A DNA stretch of 64,000 nt. It comes from Nepenthes gracilis. Taxonomy: Eukaryota; Streptophyta; Magnoliopsida; Caryophyllales; Nepenthaceae. The notes under the pieces are model-generated. The model was not told the DNA's origin and did not search any database. It saw only the letters and a list, made by a program, of their open reading frames with translations. Shown in pieces: positions 23,185-32,996 of this stretch. The DNA is taken from contig BSYO01000014.1 in NCBI GenBank assembly GCA_033239525.1, positions 18,770,021 through 18,834,020 on the forward strand, written 5' to 3'. The translations under genes and the position numbers were made by a program. Numbering within the stretch: position 1 is the first letter of the stretch; each line of letters starts with the position of its first letter.

Positions 23185-24507
23185 ATGGTGCATAAAGAGG
23201 AAATACTAAGGGAAATACTAGGTCAAGTAGGGATTGGAGAGACAGATGGACATGACGGTGAAAGGACGATTGAAGAAATTCCAAGTAACAGAAATCTTGG
23301 CGAAGGTCCTCAGTGGAGCTCTGATGGGCCACCTCCAGAGAAGATTAGGATTTGGGAGGCCAATAAAAACTCAGACTACAGTTGGCCGATATTCTCAGCC
23401 AGTAATAGCACGCTGAATGCATCCGCAAATGTTGAGCCTCAAGATGCAGATTACTCGATTGTTCCCTTGCTCAGTGATGAGTTGGAGGCTATTATTTTGG
23501 CCAGATTTCCCATATCAGAGTACTGGAAAGTATGCTTACTAAACAAGAGATTTCTAGCCCTTTTTAAAAAGGGTGAGCTGTTTAGGATAAGAAGAGAGAT
23601 CAGAGTTAGAGATTTATCGGTCTTCATGTTGGCTAGTGGAGAGAGAAATTGGTGGGTCTTTGATCGACAATTCACATGTCGCAGGCAACTTCCAATATTG
23701 CCAGCCGATACATGTTTCTCATCTGGAGATAAAGAAACACTTTGTGCCGGGACTCATCTTATTGTTTCGGGCAAGGAAATCGAGGACCCTGCTATATGGA
23801 GGTATGAATTGGCTACGAACAGATGGAACAAGGGCCCTTCTATGATTGACCCTAGGTGCTTGTTTGCATCTGCAACAAGTGGGGACTTTGCTTTTGTAGC
23901 AGGTGGCATAGGAATGGGGCCGAACAAAGGAGTTCTCAACTCAGCTGAGAAATATAATCCCGAGAATACATTGTGGGAACCACTTCCGAGAATGAAAGAA
24001 AAAAGGAAGCTCTGCTCTGGTGTTTATATGGATAGTAAGTTTTATGTAATCGGAGGGCAAAATGAAAATGGAGATGCTTTGACTTGTGCGGAAGTATTTC
24101 ACGAGGAGAAAAACATTTGGGTGAAGATACATGGAATGCTAAAGGATTCTCCGGTAGTAACTTCTGAGTCGCCACCTCTTGTTGCTGTTGTTAACAATGA
24201 GCTCTACTTAATTGAAACTTGCTCTAACCAGCTGAAGGTCTACTTGAAGGAGAGTAATTCTTGGAAGAAGTTGGGACCTGTTCCTGTTAGGACTGATTTT
24301 AATAGAGGATGGGGTGTGGCATTCAAATCATTAGGTGACGAGCTGCTTGTTATAGGCGGATCGGCAATTTCGTATGCAGGTCATGGTATGACTATATACA
24401 CCTGCTGCCCAAATCCCAGCGAAGGGGAATTGCAGTGGAAGCTTCTCGACAGCGGTGAGAACCGTTCCAGTCATTTCATATTGAACTGTTCTGTTATGGT
24501 AGCTTGA
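23185..24507 (+). CDS. TML: F-box/kelch-repeat protein, TML/HOLT type (miR2111 target)
   Basis: A single-exon ORF of 440 codons encodes an F-box/kelch protein, a substrate receptor for an SCF ubiquitin ligase. Residues 1-90 are a variable, polar leader. An F-box-like segment follows at about 94-135 (VPLLSDELEAIILARFP, VCLLNKRFLALF). Kelch blades occupy about 185-400, with the repeated pattern of a Gly-rich turn then a spaced Trp (FVAGGIG with NTLWEPLPRM; YVIGGQNENG with KNIWVKI; LVIGGSA). The family includes legume TOO MUCH LOVE, which acts in roots to restrict nodulation, and Arabidopsis HOLT (AT3G27150, from memory). Codons 83-90 contain a near-perfect miR2111 site, the hallmark of this clade. 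The start at 23185 is the first Met of the frame, preceded by an in-frame-independent short uORF. There are no internal stops, so the gene looks intact. In a non-legume the role would be in nitrogen-dependent root development rather than nodulation; that is inference. Confidence 0.9.
   Translation: MVHKEEILREILGQVGIGETDGHDGERTIEEIPSNRNLGEGPQWSSDGPPPEKIRIWEANKNSDYSWPIFSASNSTLNASANVEPQDADYSIVPLLSDELEAIILARFPISEYWKVCLLNKRFLALFKKGELFRIRREIRVRDLSVFMLASGERNWWVFDRQFTCRRQLPILPADTCFSSGDKETLCAGTHLIVSGKEIEDPAIWRYELATNRWNKGPSMIDPRCLFASATSGDFAFVAGGIGMGPNKGVLNSAEKYNPENTLWEPLPRMKEKRKLCSGVYMDSKFYVIGGQNENGDALTCAEVFHEEKNIWVKIHGMLKDSPVVTSESPPLVAVVNNELYLIETCSNQLKVYLKESNSWKKLGPVPVRTDFNRGWGVAFKSLGDELLVIGGSAISYAGHGMTIYTCCPNPSEGELQWKLLDSGENRSSHFILNCSVMVA
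23433..23453 (+). promoter_or_regulatory. miR2111 target site in the TML-like mRNA
   Basis: The 21 bases from TGAGCCTC to CAGATTA pair with miR2111-5p as I know it (5' UAAUCUGCAUCC...). Positions 1-11 of the microRNA pair perfectly, including the cleavage positions 10-11. Position 12 is a C:A mismatch, and positions 18 and 20 are G:U wobbles; the rest pair normally. The site lies inside the coding sequence and encodes part of VEPQDADY, as in other members of the clade. Cleavage here is established for homologues and inferred for this gene. Confidence 0.88.
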
Positions 24508-24930
24508 AATGCTAATTCTTGCTCAATTTCGAACAGCCAAAAACGCTGTTTGAAATTGAGCTCACTGGGATCTTCTATTTGGAGTTCAATCGTCGCAACT
24601 GTCGAGGAACCACGGATGGCTATTGGTCGTGCATCCCAGCTGATGGAATTTGGATAACTTGGCAAGAAGCTCATCTAACTCTTAGTTTGGTTCGGACTTT
24701 CTGAGTGTGTTTGTGATTTTGAATTCCCTGAAAAAGAAAGCTCATGTGAAATTTAACGTGCTTTGGAGTTACCTATTATACTTCGTCCCCTATTGTCTCG
24801 TCTATCCTGTTTAGCTAATGCAGAAATTGCTGTTTACTTTCTTTTTTGTGATCTTTAAGACCGCTGGGATGTCTTGGTCCTTAAGAAATCAATGATCCTG
24901 GAAGTGTTTTGTTTGATAAAAAAATAAAAG
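24508..24930 (+). promoter_or_regulatory. Probable 3' UTR of the TML-like gene
   Basis: No domain continues past the TGA at 24505-24507. The sequence stays transposon-free up to about 24930, where AAAAAATAAAAG near 24918 could act as a polyadenylation signal. The end is not defined by the sequence. Confidence 0.35.
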
Positions 24931-25429
24931 AAAACTGTTGAATTTGAAACATCTTATCAAACGACACGTCCGTCGTCTTTCCACTTGGCTGTCCTGTCTG
25001 CTTCAAACTCGTACACTGCTGAAAGGACATCTTTGCTTCTTTCTCACCCTTGTCCTGACATTTTAGAATCCATAGCTTGTTTGTCCAGGTTGCATCCGTA
25101 ACCTGCACTGTTGGACTCGGAGCTGCATTCGAGTGCTGTCACTGGAAATAATACAGAGGAGTGTTGACTTCTTCTGCGGCTTGGGTGATGCATGTATCTT
25201 CTCTTCTATAGTCCCACTATGGGCTCCTCATTTTTGTCCTCTATTATGTTTTAGCGGCGAAGATTTTATCTTTGTAAATTGGACGGCAATAATTATGGCA
25301 AATATTTTAATACTAGACTTATTTTATAATTGTAGCGATATAAGTTGTTAGATTACAATTCTCATTTTTAAGAGCAACCTGATGACTTTAAATGGGAGGA
25401 TTCTAACAATTCCTCTGTAGGAAGCAAGA
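24931..25429. other. Intergenic stretch between TML-like gene and Copia fragment
   Basis: No gene or repeat was recognised. ORFs at 24881-25108 (minus) and 25133-25351 (plus) have no recognisable domains. Confidence 0.4.
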
Positions 25430-26554
25430 TTGGTTATATTTTATCATATGCTTGATAATTCTTTGTTTGTAAATATTAAAGGAAGGCAAACTAAATACAA
25501 TAAGACAAGAGCCACAATAAGTGAAAAGCCTCTCCAAATTATTCATATGGATATTTGTGATTTTTTTATTCTCTCACATTTGGTGGAGAGAATATTTCAT
25601 CATAGGTTTTTGATAACAATTTAGATTATTATTATTGTATTATTTATTACATAAAGAGTCTCAAGCTGTGAATATCTTAAAAATATTTGTTATTGAAACC
25701 TGAGAGGTCATTTGATAGAGAGGCAAAAGTCATTGGATCTATTAGAGATCATAAATATTATTACAAATTCGATGAGATAGAACAGTGTCCTTATTCATTT
25801 GCTAAACTCGTAGAAAAATGTGATATATATACTCAATATATTATATTAGGAAGGTTACTGCAGAATGATATTGCTGAAAGATATAATCATATTTTAATAA
25901 ATATGGTTAAGAGTATGTTAAATAATTTTTGGCTGCTATCTTTTATCGATAAAAGTCCTTAAAATCATTGCATATATTCTAAATCAATCCGTAATAAAGT
26001 AATTTTAAATACTTCTTTTGAGTTAGGGACTAACAAGAAATTATGCCTTAAATACTTATATGTTTGGGGTTATTTATTGGATGTTAGAATATATAATCCG
26101 TGTAAAAAAATTTTGATTTCAAAACGGTATATAAATACTTTCAAAATTATTTAAAGAAATTCAAAGGGGATTAATTTCCTAGGATAATAGAAATTGAAAA
26201 TTTCAAATTCATTGATAATGGCAGCGACAATGGGAATGTTTTTCTACAAAATAAAAAATTTAATAAATTACAATATGTTTCCCTTTACAATATATATATA
26301 TTAAGTAGAACGAGATGAATAAACAATATGAAGGAGATCTCATACGAAAATAAGATTAGATATTTTAAATGATTATTTGCTACACCTGCAATAATAAAAA
26401 AATGATATAGGGATTGTAAATAAGTAAGTTTTATTTAGGCAAACCATGGAATATAGAGATTTTTTAAATATATTGATACCATGGAAAATAAGATTAGATA
26501 TTTCAAATGATTATATGATGCACTTACAACAATAAAAACTTGATATAAGGATGC
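25430..26554 (+). mobile_element. Copia fragment: integrase to start of RT, copy 1
   Basis: Plus-strand frames give a decayed Copia integrase. KGRQTKYNKTRAT near 25478-25515 and IIHMDICDFF near 25537-25568 carry the zinc-finger end and the first catalytic Asp. A degraded second-Asp region (EIEQCPYSFAKLVEKC) follows near 25767-25820, then QNDIAERYNH near 25861-25890 (family QxNGVAERxN). LYVWGYLLDVRIYNP-like residues occur near 26056-26100. The connector toward RT (DIG..., FRQTMEYRDF) follows near 26405-26465. Everything after about 25858 is repeated at 31401-32190. The fragment ends where the Gypsy LTR begins. Stops are frequent. Confidence 0.75.
26344..26554. repeat. 138-bp in-frame duplication inside the Copia fragment
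   Basis: The block starting TAAGATTAGATATTT at 26351 is repeated from 26489, a period of 138 bases (46 codons), so the connector peptide around an ISNDY-like motif occurs twice. The same pair is present in copy 2 (31984 and 32125, period 141), so the event predates the larger duplication. Confidence 0.65.
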
Positions 26555-27934
26555 TGATGGGTCCGAAAACTCATGAGCTAACCCAGAAACTCAGATTTGA
26601 AAGTCTACCATAGCAAGCCCAAGCTGAATGGCCCAACGGTATATAGGCCACTAAGGATGATTGCAGGGTAGGCCTATAGATGCATTATAGTTAGTTTAAA
26701 CTCAACTAACAAATCTCAACGATTACTACCACTAGGTGATTCGTTCCACAACTGCAGGGCCATGATTGGTTGGCGGCAGCGATGAACTTATCCTCGCAAG
26801 AATCTCAACAGTTCAGAGCACCAATGGCAAGTGCACAATGTTGGCCACTCACGATCGCAAAGCTGTGGAGCCCAAGGCCGGCCGAATCATGCTCTAATTC
26901 TATATATGTATCCCTTCCTACATAGGGGGCTGGACCTTTTCTTTTGGATTCTTCCTAGAGTTCACTCTTCGGATCCTAACGGTGGTCATTCTTTGAAGTT
27001 TAGAAATCCCAAGAGTTGATCAATCGATAAATCAGGATACCCCTTCTGAGTCCTCCTTGGAGCATCTAGCGATTCAATCTCTGATCTAACTGTCAATCCT
27101 AACAACAAAGGATCAGATGTCTTAATCGCTACTCTCTGGAGTGTTATCCTCCCTATCAATGCAGCTCCCCAGTTGCGCACTTTACTCTCAAAGCCTCTCC
27201 CTAATTGAGCGCACCCTACAAAGCAAAGCCCTCCATCTCCCAAAGCAATTTCATAGCTCAGCGCACCCAACAGAGTACAACCTTTAATCTCTTAAAGCTG
27301 CTTCCCAATCGAGCGCACGTCACTCTCAGAGCTACTTCTAGTTGAACGCACTCCACTCTCTAAGCCGCTCTTCAAATGGGCACACCCTTCTCTAGGCCGC
27401 TCTTCAACTGAGCGCACATTCCCCTCGAAATCGTTCCTCGTCGAGCACACCACAGTGTCACAGTCACTCCTCAGTTGGGTGCATCTTTACTCTCCAAACC
27501 GCTCCTCAGCCAAGCACATTACTTTCCTAAGCACTCCCTCAGTTGGGCACGCGTCATTCTCAAAGTTGCTCCATATCTAAGCGCATTTCGCTAAGCTACT
27601 CCTCAGTTGAGCCATCTCTCTCCCTAAGCCGCTCACCTACTGAGCACACCATCGAAACTTAGTCCTCCAGCCAATACTCAATTCCCTTATACGTGTATCT
27701 ATGCATTATCTTCTCATCATCTCATTATTCTATTCATCTAAGAAAAATCTTTTACTTGAGTATTGGAGGATATATTGATGAGCGAGTTTCGTCATCCTCT
27801 AACTTCTCGTTCATTAATTGTAGTGTGCAGGAACCATGTTTTTAGGGACGAATACCGGAACCACTTTAGTTCAATTTATTGGACGAGATCAAGCGGCTTC
27901 CTAATTCGTACAACAATTCAAATCCATAGACGCA
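26555..27934 (+). mobile_element. 5' LTR of Tat-like Gypsy element, copy 1 (LTR A)
   Basis: The LTR starts TGATGGGTCCG and ends ATAGACGCA. It matches LTR B (32191-36293, interrupted) and LTR C (47740-49189) along its length. It contains TATATATG with a likely promoter near 26900 and an about 14-unit minisatellite. Directly after it comes TTGGCGCCGTATGTG (27938-27952), very close to the TTGGCGCCGTCTGTG phrase that follows the 5' LTR of many plant Tat-lineage elements and includes the primer-binding site. Confidence 0.85.
27145..27660. repeat. Minisatellite in the Gypsy LTR, unit about 31-37 bp
   Basis: Units resemble CTCTAAGCCGCTCCTCA then GTTGAGCGCACC, with about 14 recognisable GAGCGCAC-type cores in this LTR. 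The same array occurs in LTR B (about 32840-32996 and 35672-35990) and LTR C (about 48410-48905). Units are diverged, so the array is old. Confidence 0.8.
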
Positions 27935-27977
27935 TTATTGGCGCCGTATGTGAAAAAAACTAAAAAGTCTAGCCACA

Positions 27978-28880
27978 ATGTCCATGAAAGTAGACATGGT
28001 CAATACTTGGGCTCAAACCAGTGCACCGACCTAAGATGTCGTCTCATATAGCGACGACCCCACCCGATAGGTAGTCATGAGAAACGGACGACCGGCCCCC
28101 GAAGTACCGACACTCCCTACCCGGATAGACACCAAATCCAAATTGCTCTAGACCATATGCTCCTGTTTGGATATTCAAATGCTGAAGGCTCCTTTCTCCC
28201 ACTCCCAGACTTTGACGTCCAAGAGGAGTAGCCAGAGGAAAAGACAGCTCATCAAGAAGATTCAACGGCTTGACCACTTCGAAGCCCTAGTAGCCACAAG
28301 CGTTAGGGCCCAAATGTAGTTGGGGGACCAACTAAGTCTTGGAGCGTGGGACAGAAACTCAAAGTGTAGGAATCCACTCTTCTCTTCAAATGACAAGAGG
28401 CCTTCGACCTGGGAAGAAGCTTCCTGTATCACTTGACCGAGGAGGGCCCATAACCGCCTAGTCCAGCAATATCTCTCGAACCACTTGGAGTTGAGCACTT
28501 TTCTCAATATTAAGAGGAATGTGTCCTCCTCTAAGTTGGAGGAAAGGATGAGGAAGATTGAGCAACGAGTATTCAGAGGAAGCATTGATAGATAGAAGTT
28601 TAAGATCCGAATTTAGTCCTTCCCTCACAAGTTTGAGATGTCGAACCTAGAGCCCTATAATAGAAGTTTCGATCCGATATACCATCTCGATCACTTTCAC
28701 ACTCTATTGGGCTTCAAGTGTCTTGACAATGCCAACTGCATAAAAAACATTAGGATGGCGATCCATTATGGACAATAGATCATAATAACAAGGATACCTA
28801 GTCCCGTACATGAGGTATCCACCCTAGAAAAGGCTGACTATACATCAAGCAGGGTACACTTTAGCAACTGTGGGTCACAT
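27978..28880 (+). pseudogene. Gypsy gag remnant, copy 1
   Basis: The frame opens near ATG 27978 (MSMKVDMVNTWAQTS). A central part near 28560 leads to KFEMSNLEPYNRSFDPIYHL and FHTLLGFKC near 28630-28725, which fits the plant Gypsy gag pattern of PxLxPYDGxxDPxxHLxxFxxxM. Stops interrupt it. At about 28880 it runs directly into integrase-related sequence, with protease, RT and RNase H missing; the second copy has the same junction. Confidence 0.7.
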
Positions 28881-28889
28881 GCCATCAGT

Positions 28890-29800
28890 AAGAACCCAAC
28901 ATTCAAAATCATGTGGCAAAGCAACTGCTGGCCGGCAGTCAGAAAGGATGCCCTGTAGTTCCTAAATAAGTGTAAGAGTTTCCAAGTCTACGGTTGCACT
29001 GCACATCATCCGCACGCAGAGTTGCAGACACCGCAATCATAATGGCTGTTCGCGTAGTGGGGGTTGTACTTCATTAGGCCACTCCCCAACGCTTTTAGGC
29101 AGACATCACTCCATTGGCACGGATTCTGGAGTAGAATGTCATTGAATTGGCTCAGTAGGGAATCACATGCAGATTTGAGATTCTCATGGCCACCGTCGCT
29201 GACAATGGAACCTAATTCGCTAGCTAATGCTTCACCAATAACTGCCTGAGTTAGGGAATACTGCTGATTCATACTTCTGTCATCCATCCGTAAGCAAGTG
29301 GGCAAGTGGAAATTATGAACCAAGCGCCGCTACACGGGTTCAAGATGGAGCTAAAGGATGCAGGGCGCTCCTGGGCGGACAAGCCACCTTTCATGTTGCG
29401 GTCCCATTGGATAGAACCGAGGCGACCTACACGTGACACACCTTTCAATTCATGCTATAGAGCTGAAACGGTTGCCCTTGTGAAGATCAGTCTACCCGAC
29501 CTTCAACCCAAAAGTTTCAAGCCACTAAGTAATTTGCAACAACTCAGAGAATACTTCCATTTGCTCGAAAAAGCTCAAGGTGCAGCAAGCTTTCACACAA
29601 TAGCTTATCAGCAATAGATCAATTAGTATTGCAGCGAGAAGGCGAAAACATGCCGGTCCAAGTGAGGGACCTCGTTTCGTGGAGCATAGAGATAATCGGC
29701 AAAATTGTTGACAGGAACAAACTACCCCCAAGCCTAGGGAGATCGTTCGTAGTCTTGACGATATTTCCAAACGGGGTGTACAAGTTACGCACCTAAAATA
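28890..29800 (+). pseudogene. Gypsy integrase remnant, copy 1
   Basis: The best part is at 29306-29617. It has GFKMELKDAGRSWADKPPF, then RRPTRDTPF, AETVALVKISLPD, KPLSNLQQLREY and HTIAYQQ, which follow the C-terminal half of a Tat-lineage integrase. VRDLVSW near 29660 continues into the region after the core domain, and a GVYKLRT end lies near 29777. Upstream pieces at 28900-29250 match the zinc-binding and core regions more weakly. Numerous stops make it non-functional. Confidence 0.72.
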
Positions 29801-30910
29801 AAAAATCAGTCCCGAGTGTGTGAAATGCCACCCACCACCAAAAGTATTATCAGCATACCATCGCTAAGCGTAGGTAAGTTAAGTGTATCCGTACTTATTC
29901 CTTAAATGTCGTGAACACATTTAACATAATGAAATAAGTATCTGCTTTATTTATCATACCAATCATCTGAATGCCTGTGTAATTATATTAATTGAAGGCT
30001 TAGATTGCCACTAAGTCAGGTAAACTTCTTCACTTGTAACACTACCGGCTATGACCTGGTCAAAAACCTCGGTCCAATTAAATGAGTAGCCCAAATAAGG
30101 TCAAATCCTAAACCTTGGTTCTAATAATCAAGTGGCCCAAATGAGGTAAGATATTACGGCCCAGGAAGCATACAGACTAAAATCAGACCTACCTAAACAA
30201 GCGGTTGCTAAAATATTAGGAGGCTTTTTAGCATCCATGCGATGACTTCCTACATTAGGAACAAGCATCATCAGTCGACAATTGTCAGGTACAATAGCTC
30301 GATGAGCTTGTGGACTAAAATCGGATCGGCTCAAACAAGCGACCAATACTAAACAAGACCTTCGGCGGACTAGCTCCTGATGCACGAGTACGACAACTCC
30401 CTCTAATCAACACCATCAGTTAAACACAGGCGATGGTCTAGACTCTGCCAAAAATCGACAACAATGGTGATAAGGCTTAGCTTACAATTAGATTTGCTCA
30501 ATACCATGACCTCCTCATGGGAGCGAGTAAAATCAAACAAAAACATCCATCTAAGCCTGACAATGATAGCGATTACACTTAGCTAGCAAGTAGTCTCTTC
30601 CAGTGTTGCAACGTCCCCTTGCAGGAAAGACTACATGCATGCAGAGACAATCAACCAAACCCGACAACAATAGTGACAATACTTAGCTAATAAGCAGGAT
30701 TAGTTCTTGACCAAGGCAAATCAACACAAACTCAAAGATATCAACAACAATGATTAAAACAATCTAGTCGATTTATCGATGAGTCAAAGTATACATCAAC
30801 GAGCATCCATTTACCTCAAAAATGCAAAGTGCTACCTAAGACTATGACCTAAGTGGGCAGCGATCCTAAGGTCGAGCCCCCCAGAGAATGTGGTGTAGGC
30901 CCCCTCCTAT
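29801..30910. mobile_element. Non-coding 3' part of Gypsy copy 1
   Basis: This stretch matches 43250-44380 of copy 2 throughout, so it belongs to the element. It contains repeated phrases such as CGGTCCAATTAA, GGCCCAAAT and AACAATGGTGATAA, and no recognisable protein. The spacer between pol and the antisense ORF is typical of Tat elements. Confidence 0.65.
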
Positions 30911-31400
30911 CTCCGAGAAGTTCACTAGGTTATTTTTTCATTGAGCTCTAGCATTGCTCAGATCAAGGAAACTAACTGGAAAGCCCGGAGCCACCAAGGA
31001 TGCAATTCGCTTGGTGAAGTGAATGTTGTTTCGGAACCTTTCGTCCATGGTGTAGCTAACCTCATTAGGAAAGAACCGAGGTCTCAGCTCTCTTTCAAGC
31101 CAGGCATGCTAATTTTGGAGATTGGCGAGTTGCTGCTAAGTTTCCTGAAGTTTGTCCTCAAACGAGGCAATCCAATCCTATGCCCGATAATTTTCCTCCT
31201 CGAGCTCTTTGGATTTCATCTTTGACTCAAACAGCACTTGGACAAAATAGGCAGCCTACTCTTCACTTTGTAGAGCCTCACAACTGCAATGTTTACTTAA
31301 TACTCCATGTCCTCAAGCATGGCAGGATCAACGCACAATTGGAATGGTCGAGAAATCTTGACTTCCCGCCAATACAATGCCTCCACCACACAAGTTGCAA
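30911..31400 (-). pseudogene. Fragment of antisense ORF, Gypsy copy 1
   Basis: On the minus strand this matches the C-terminal coiled-coil part of the antisense ORF of copy 2 (44380-44850). The upstream, N-terminal part is absent because sequence similarity stops at about 31395-31400, where a second copy of the Copia fragment begins. The join carries a short CTGCAA-like overlap. Confidence 0.6.
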
Positions 31401-32190
31401 CTGCAAAATGATACTGCTAAAAGATATAATCATGCTTTAATGGATATGATTAAGATCATATTAAATAAATTTTGACTGCTATATTTTATGGATAAGAGCC
31501 CTTAAAATCATTGCATATATTCTAAATCAATTTGTAATAAGGCAATTTCAAATACTTCTTTTGGGTTATGGACTAACAAAAAATTAGGTTTTAAACACCT
31601 ACATGTTTGGGGTTATTTATTAGATGTTAGAATATATAATCCACGTGACAAAATTTTGATTTCAACATCGTAAATAAATACTCTTTAAATTATCTAAAGA
31701 AATTCAAAGGGAATTAATTTCCTAGGATAATAGAAATTGAAAATTTCAAATTCATTGATGATGGCAGCGACAATGGGAGTGTTTTACCACAAAATAAAAA
31801 TATTCAATAAATTACAATACGTTTCCCTTTTACCAAAAAAAAAAAAAATTTTTTTCTAAAATTGTTGTTCCTACATTATTGAATAACAAATTAATAATCA
31901 ACTACTCTATAATAAGGTTGATAGGGTTGATCTAATTGTAGAACGACATTAATAAATAATATTACGAAGATCTCATACGAAAATAAGATTAGATATTTCA
32001 AATGATTATATGTTACACCTACAATAATAAAAAAATTGATATAGGGATTGTAAATAAGTAAGTTTTATTTAGGCAAACTATGGAATATAGAGATTTTTTT
32101 TAAATATATTGATACCATAGAAAATAAGATTAGATATTTCAAATGATTATATGGTATACCTACAACAATAAAACCTTGATATAAGGATAA
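31401..32190 (+). mobile_element. Copia fragment, copy 2 of the tandem duplication
   Basis: From CTGCAAAATGATACTGCT onward the sequence repeats 25858-26554 in the same order and orientation, ending at the Gypsy LTR start in both. It includes the QND.AERYNH integrase piece, the connector, and the doubled 138/141-bp block. An extra segment of about 90 bases near 31845-31970 is present only here. Confidence 0.8.
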
Positions 32191-32996
32191 TGATGGGTCA
32201 GAAAACTCATGAGCTGACACAAAAATTGAACCGTAGAAGAAAGAGCCTCGGAAGCAACAGCTTAGTAGAACTGCGCAAAACTCATAACCCAAAGTCCGCC
32301 GTAGCAACCCAAGCTGAATGTCCCAGTAGTATACAGGCCACTAAGGATGATTGCAGGGTAGGCTTACAGACGCAACACATTTAGCTCCAACACAGCCGAC
32401 AAATCTCAATGATTAATACCACCAAGTAGTCTGTCCCATAGCTGCAGAACCACAATTGGCTAGCGGTAGTGGCCTGCCTGCCCCAACGAGAATCTTAACA
32501 GTTCAAAGCATTGATGGCAGGTGTACAATGTTAGCCACTTACGATTGTAGAGCCATGGAGCCCAAGGCCGATCGAATCACGCTCTCACTTTATATATGTA
32601 TCCCTTCCTCCATAGGGGGCTTGGACCTTTTCTTTCGGATTTTTTCCAGAGTTTACTCTTCGAATCCTAACGGTGATCCTTCTTCGAAGCCAAGAAGTCT
32701 CAAGAGTTGATTGATCGATAGATCATGATACCCCTTTTGGGTCCTCCCTGGGGCATCTGGCAATTCAATCTCCGATCAAGCTACCAATCCAAACTAAAGA
32801 GTATCAGATGTCTTACTGGCTACCCTCCGGAGTGTTATCCTTCCTCTCAAATCCGCTCTCCAATTGAGCGCACTTCACTGTCAAAGCCTCTCCCTAGTCA
32901 AGTGTACTCTTTGAAGAACAACACCCCATCTCACAAAGCAACTCCTTAGTCGAGCGCACCCTCTGGAGCACAAACCTTCATCTCCTAAAGCTGCTT
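32191..32996 (+). mobile_element. 5' LTR of Gypsy copy 2 (LTR B), part 1
   Basis: It starts TGATGGGTCAG and follows LTR A and LTR C closely until CTGCTT at 32996, where a long insertion begins. Without the insertion LTR B is about 1.43 kb, close to A (1380) and C (1450). Confidence 0.85.
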
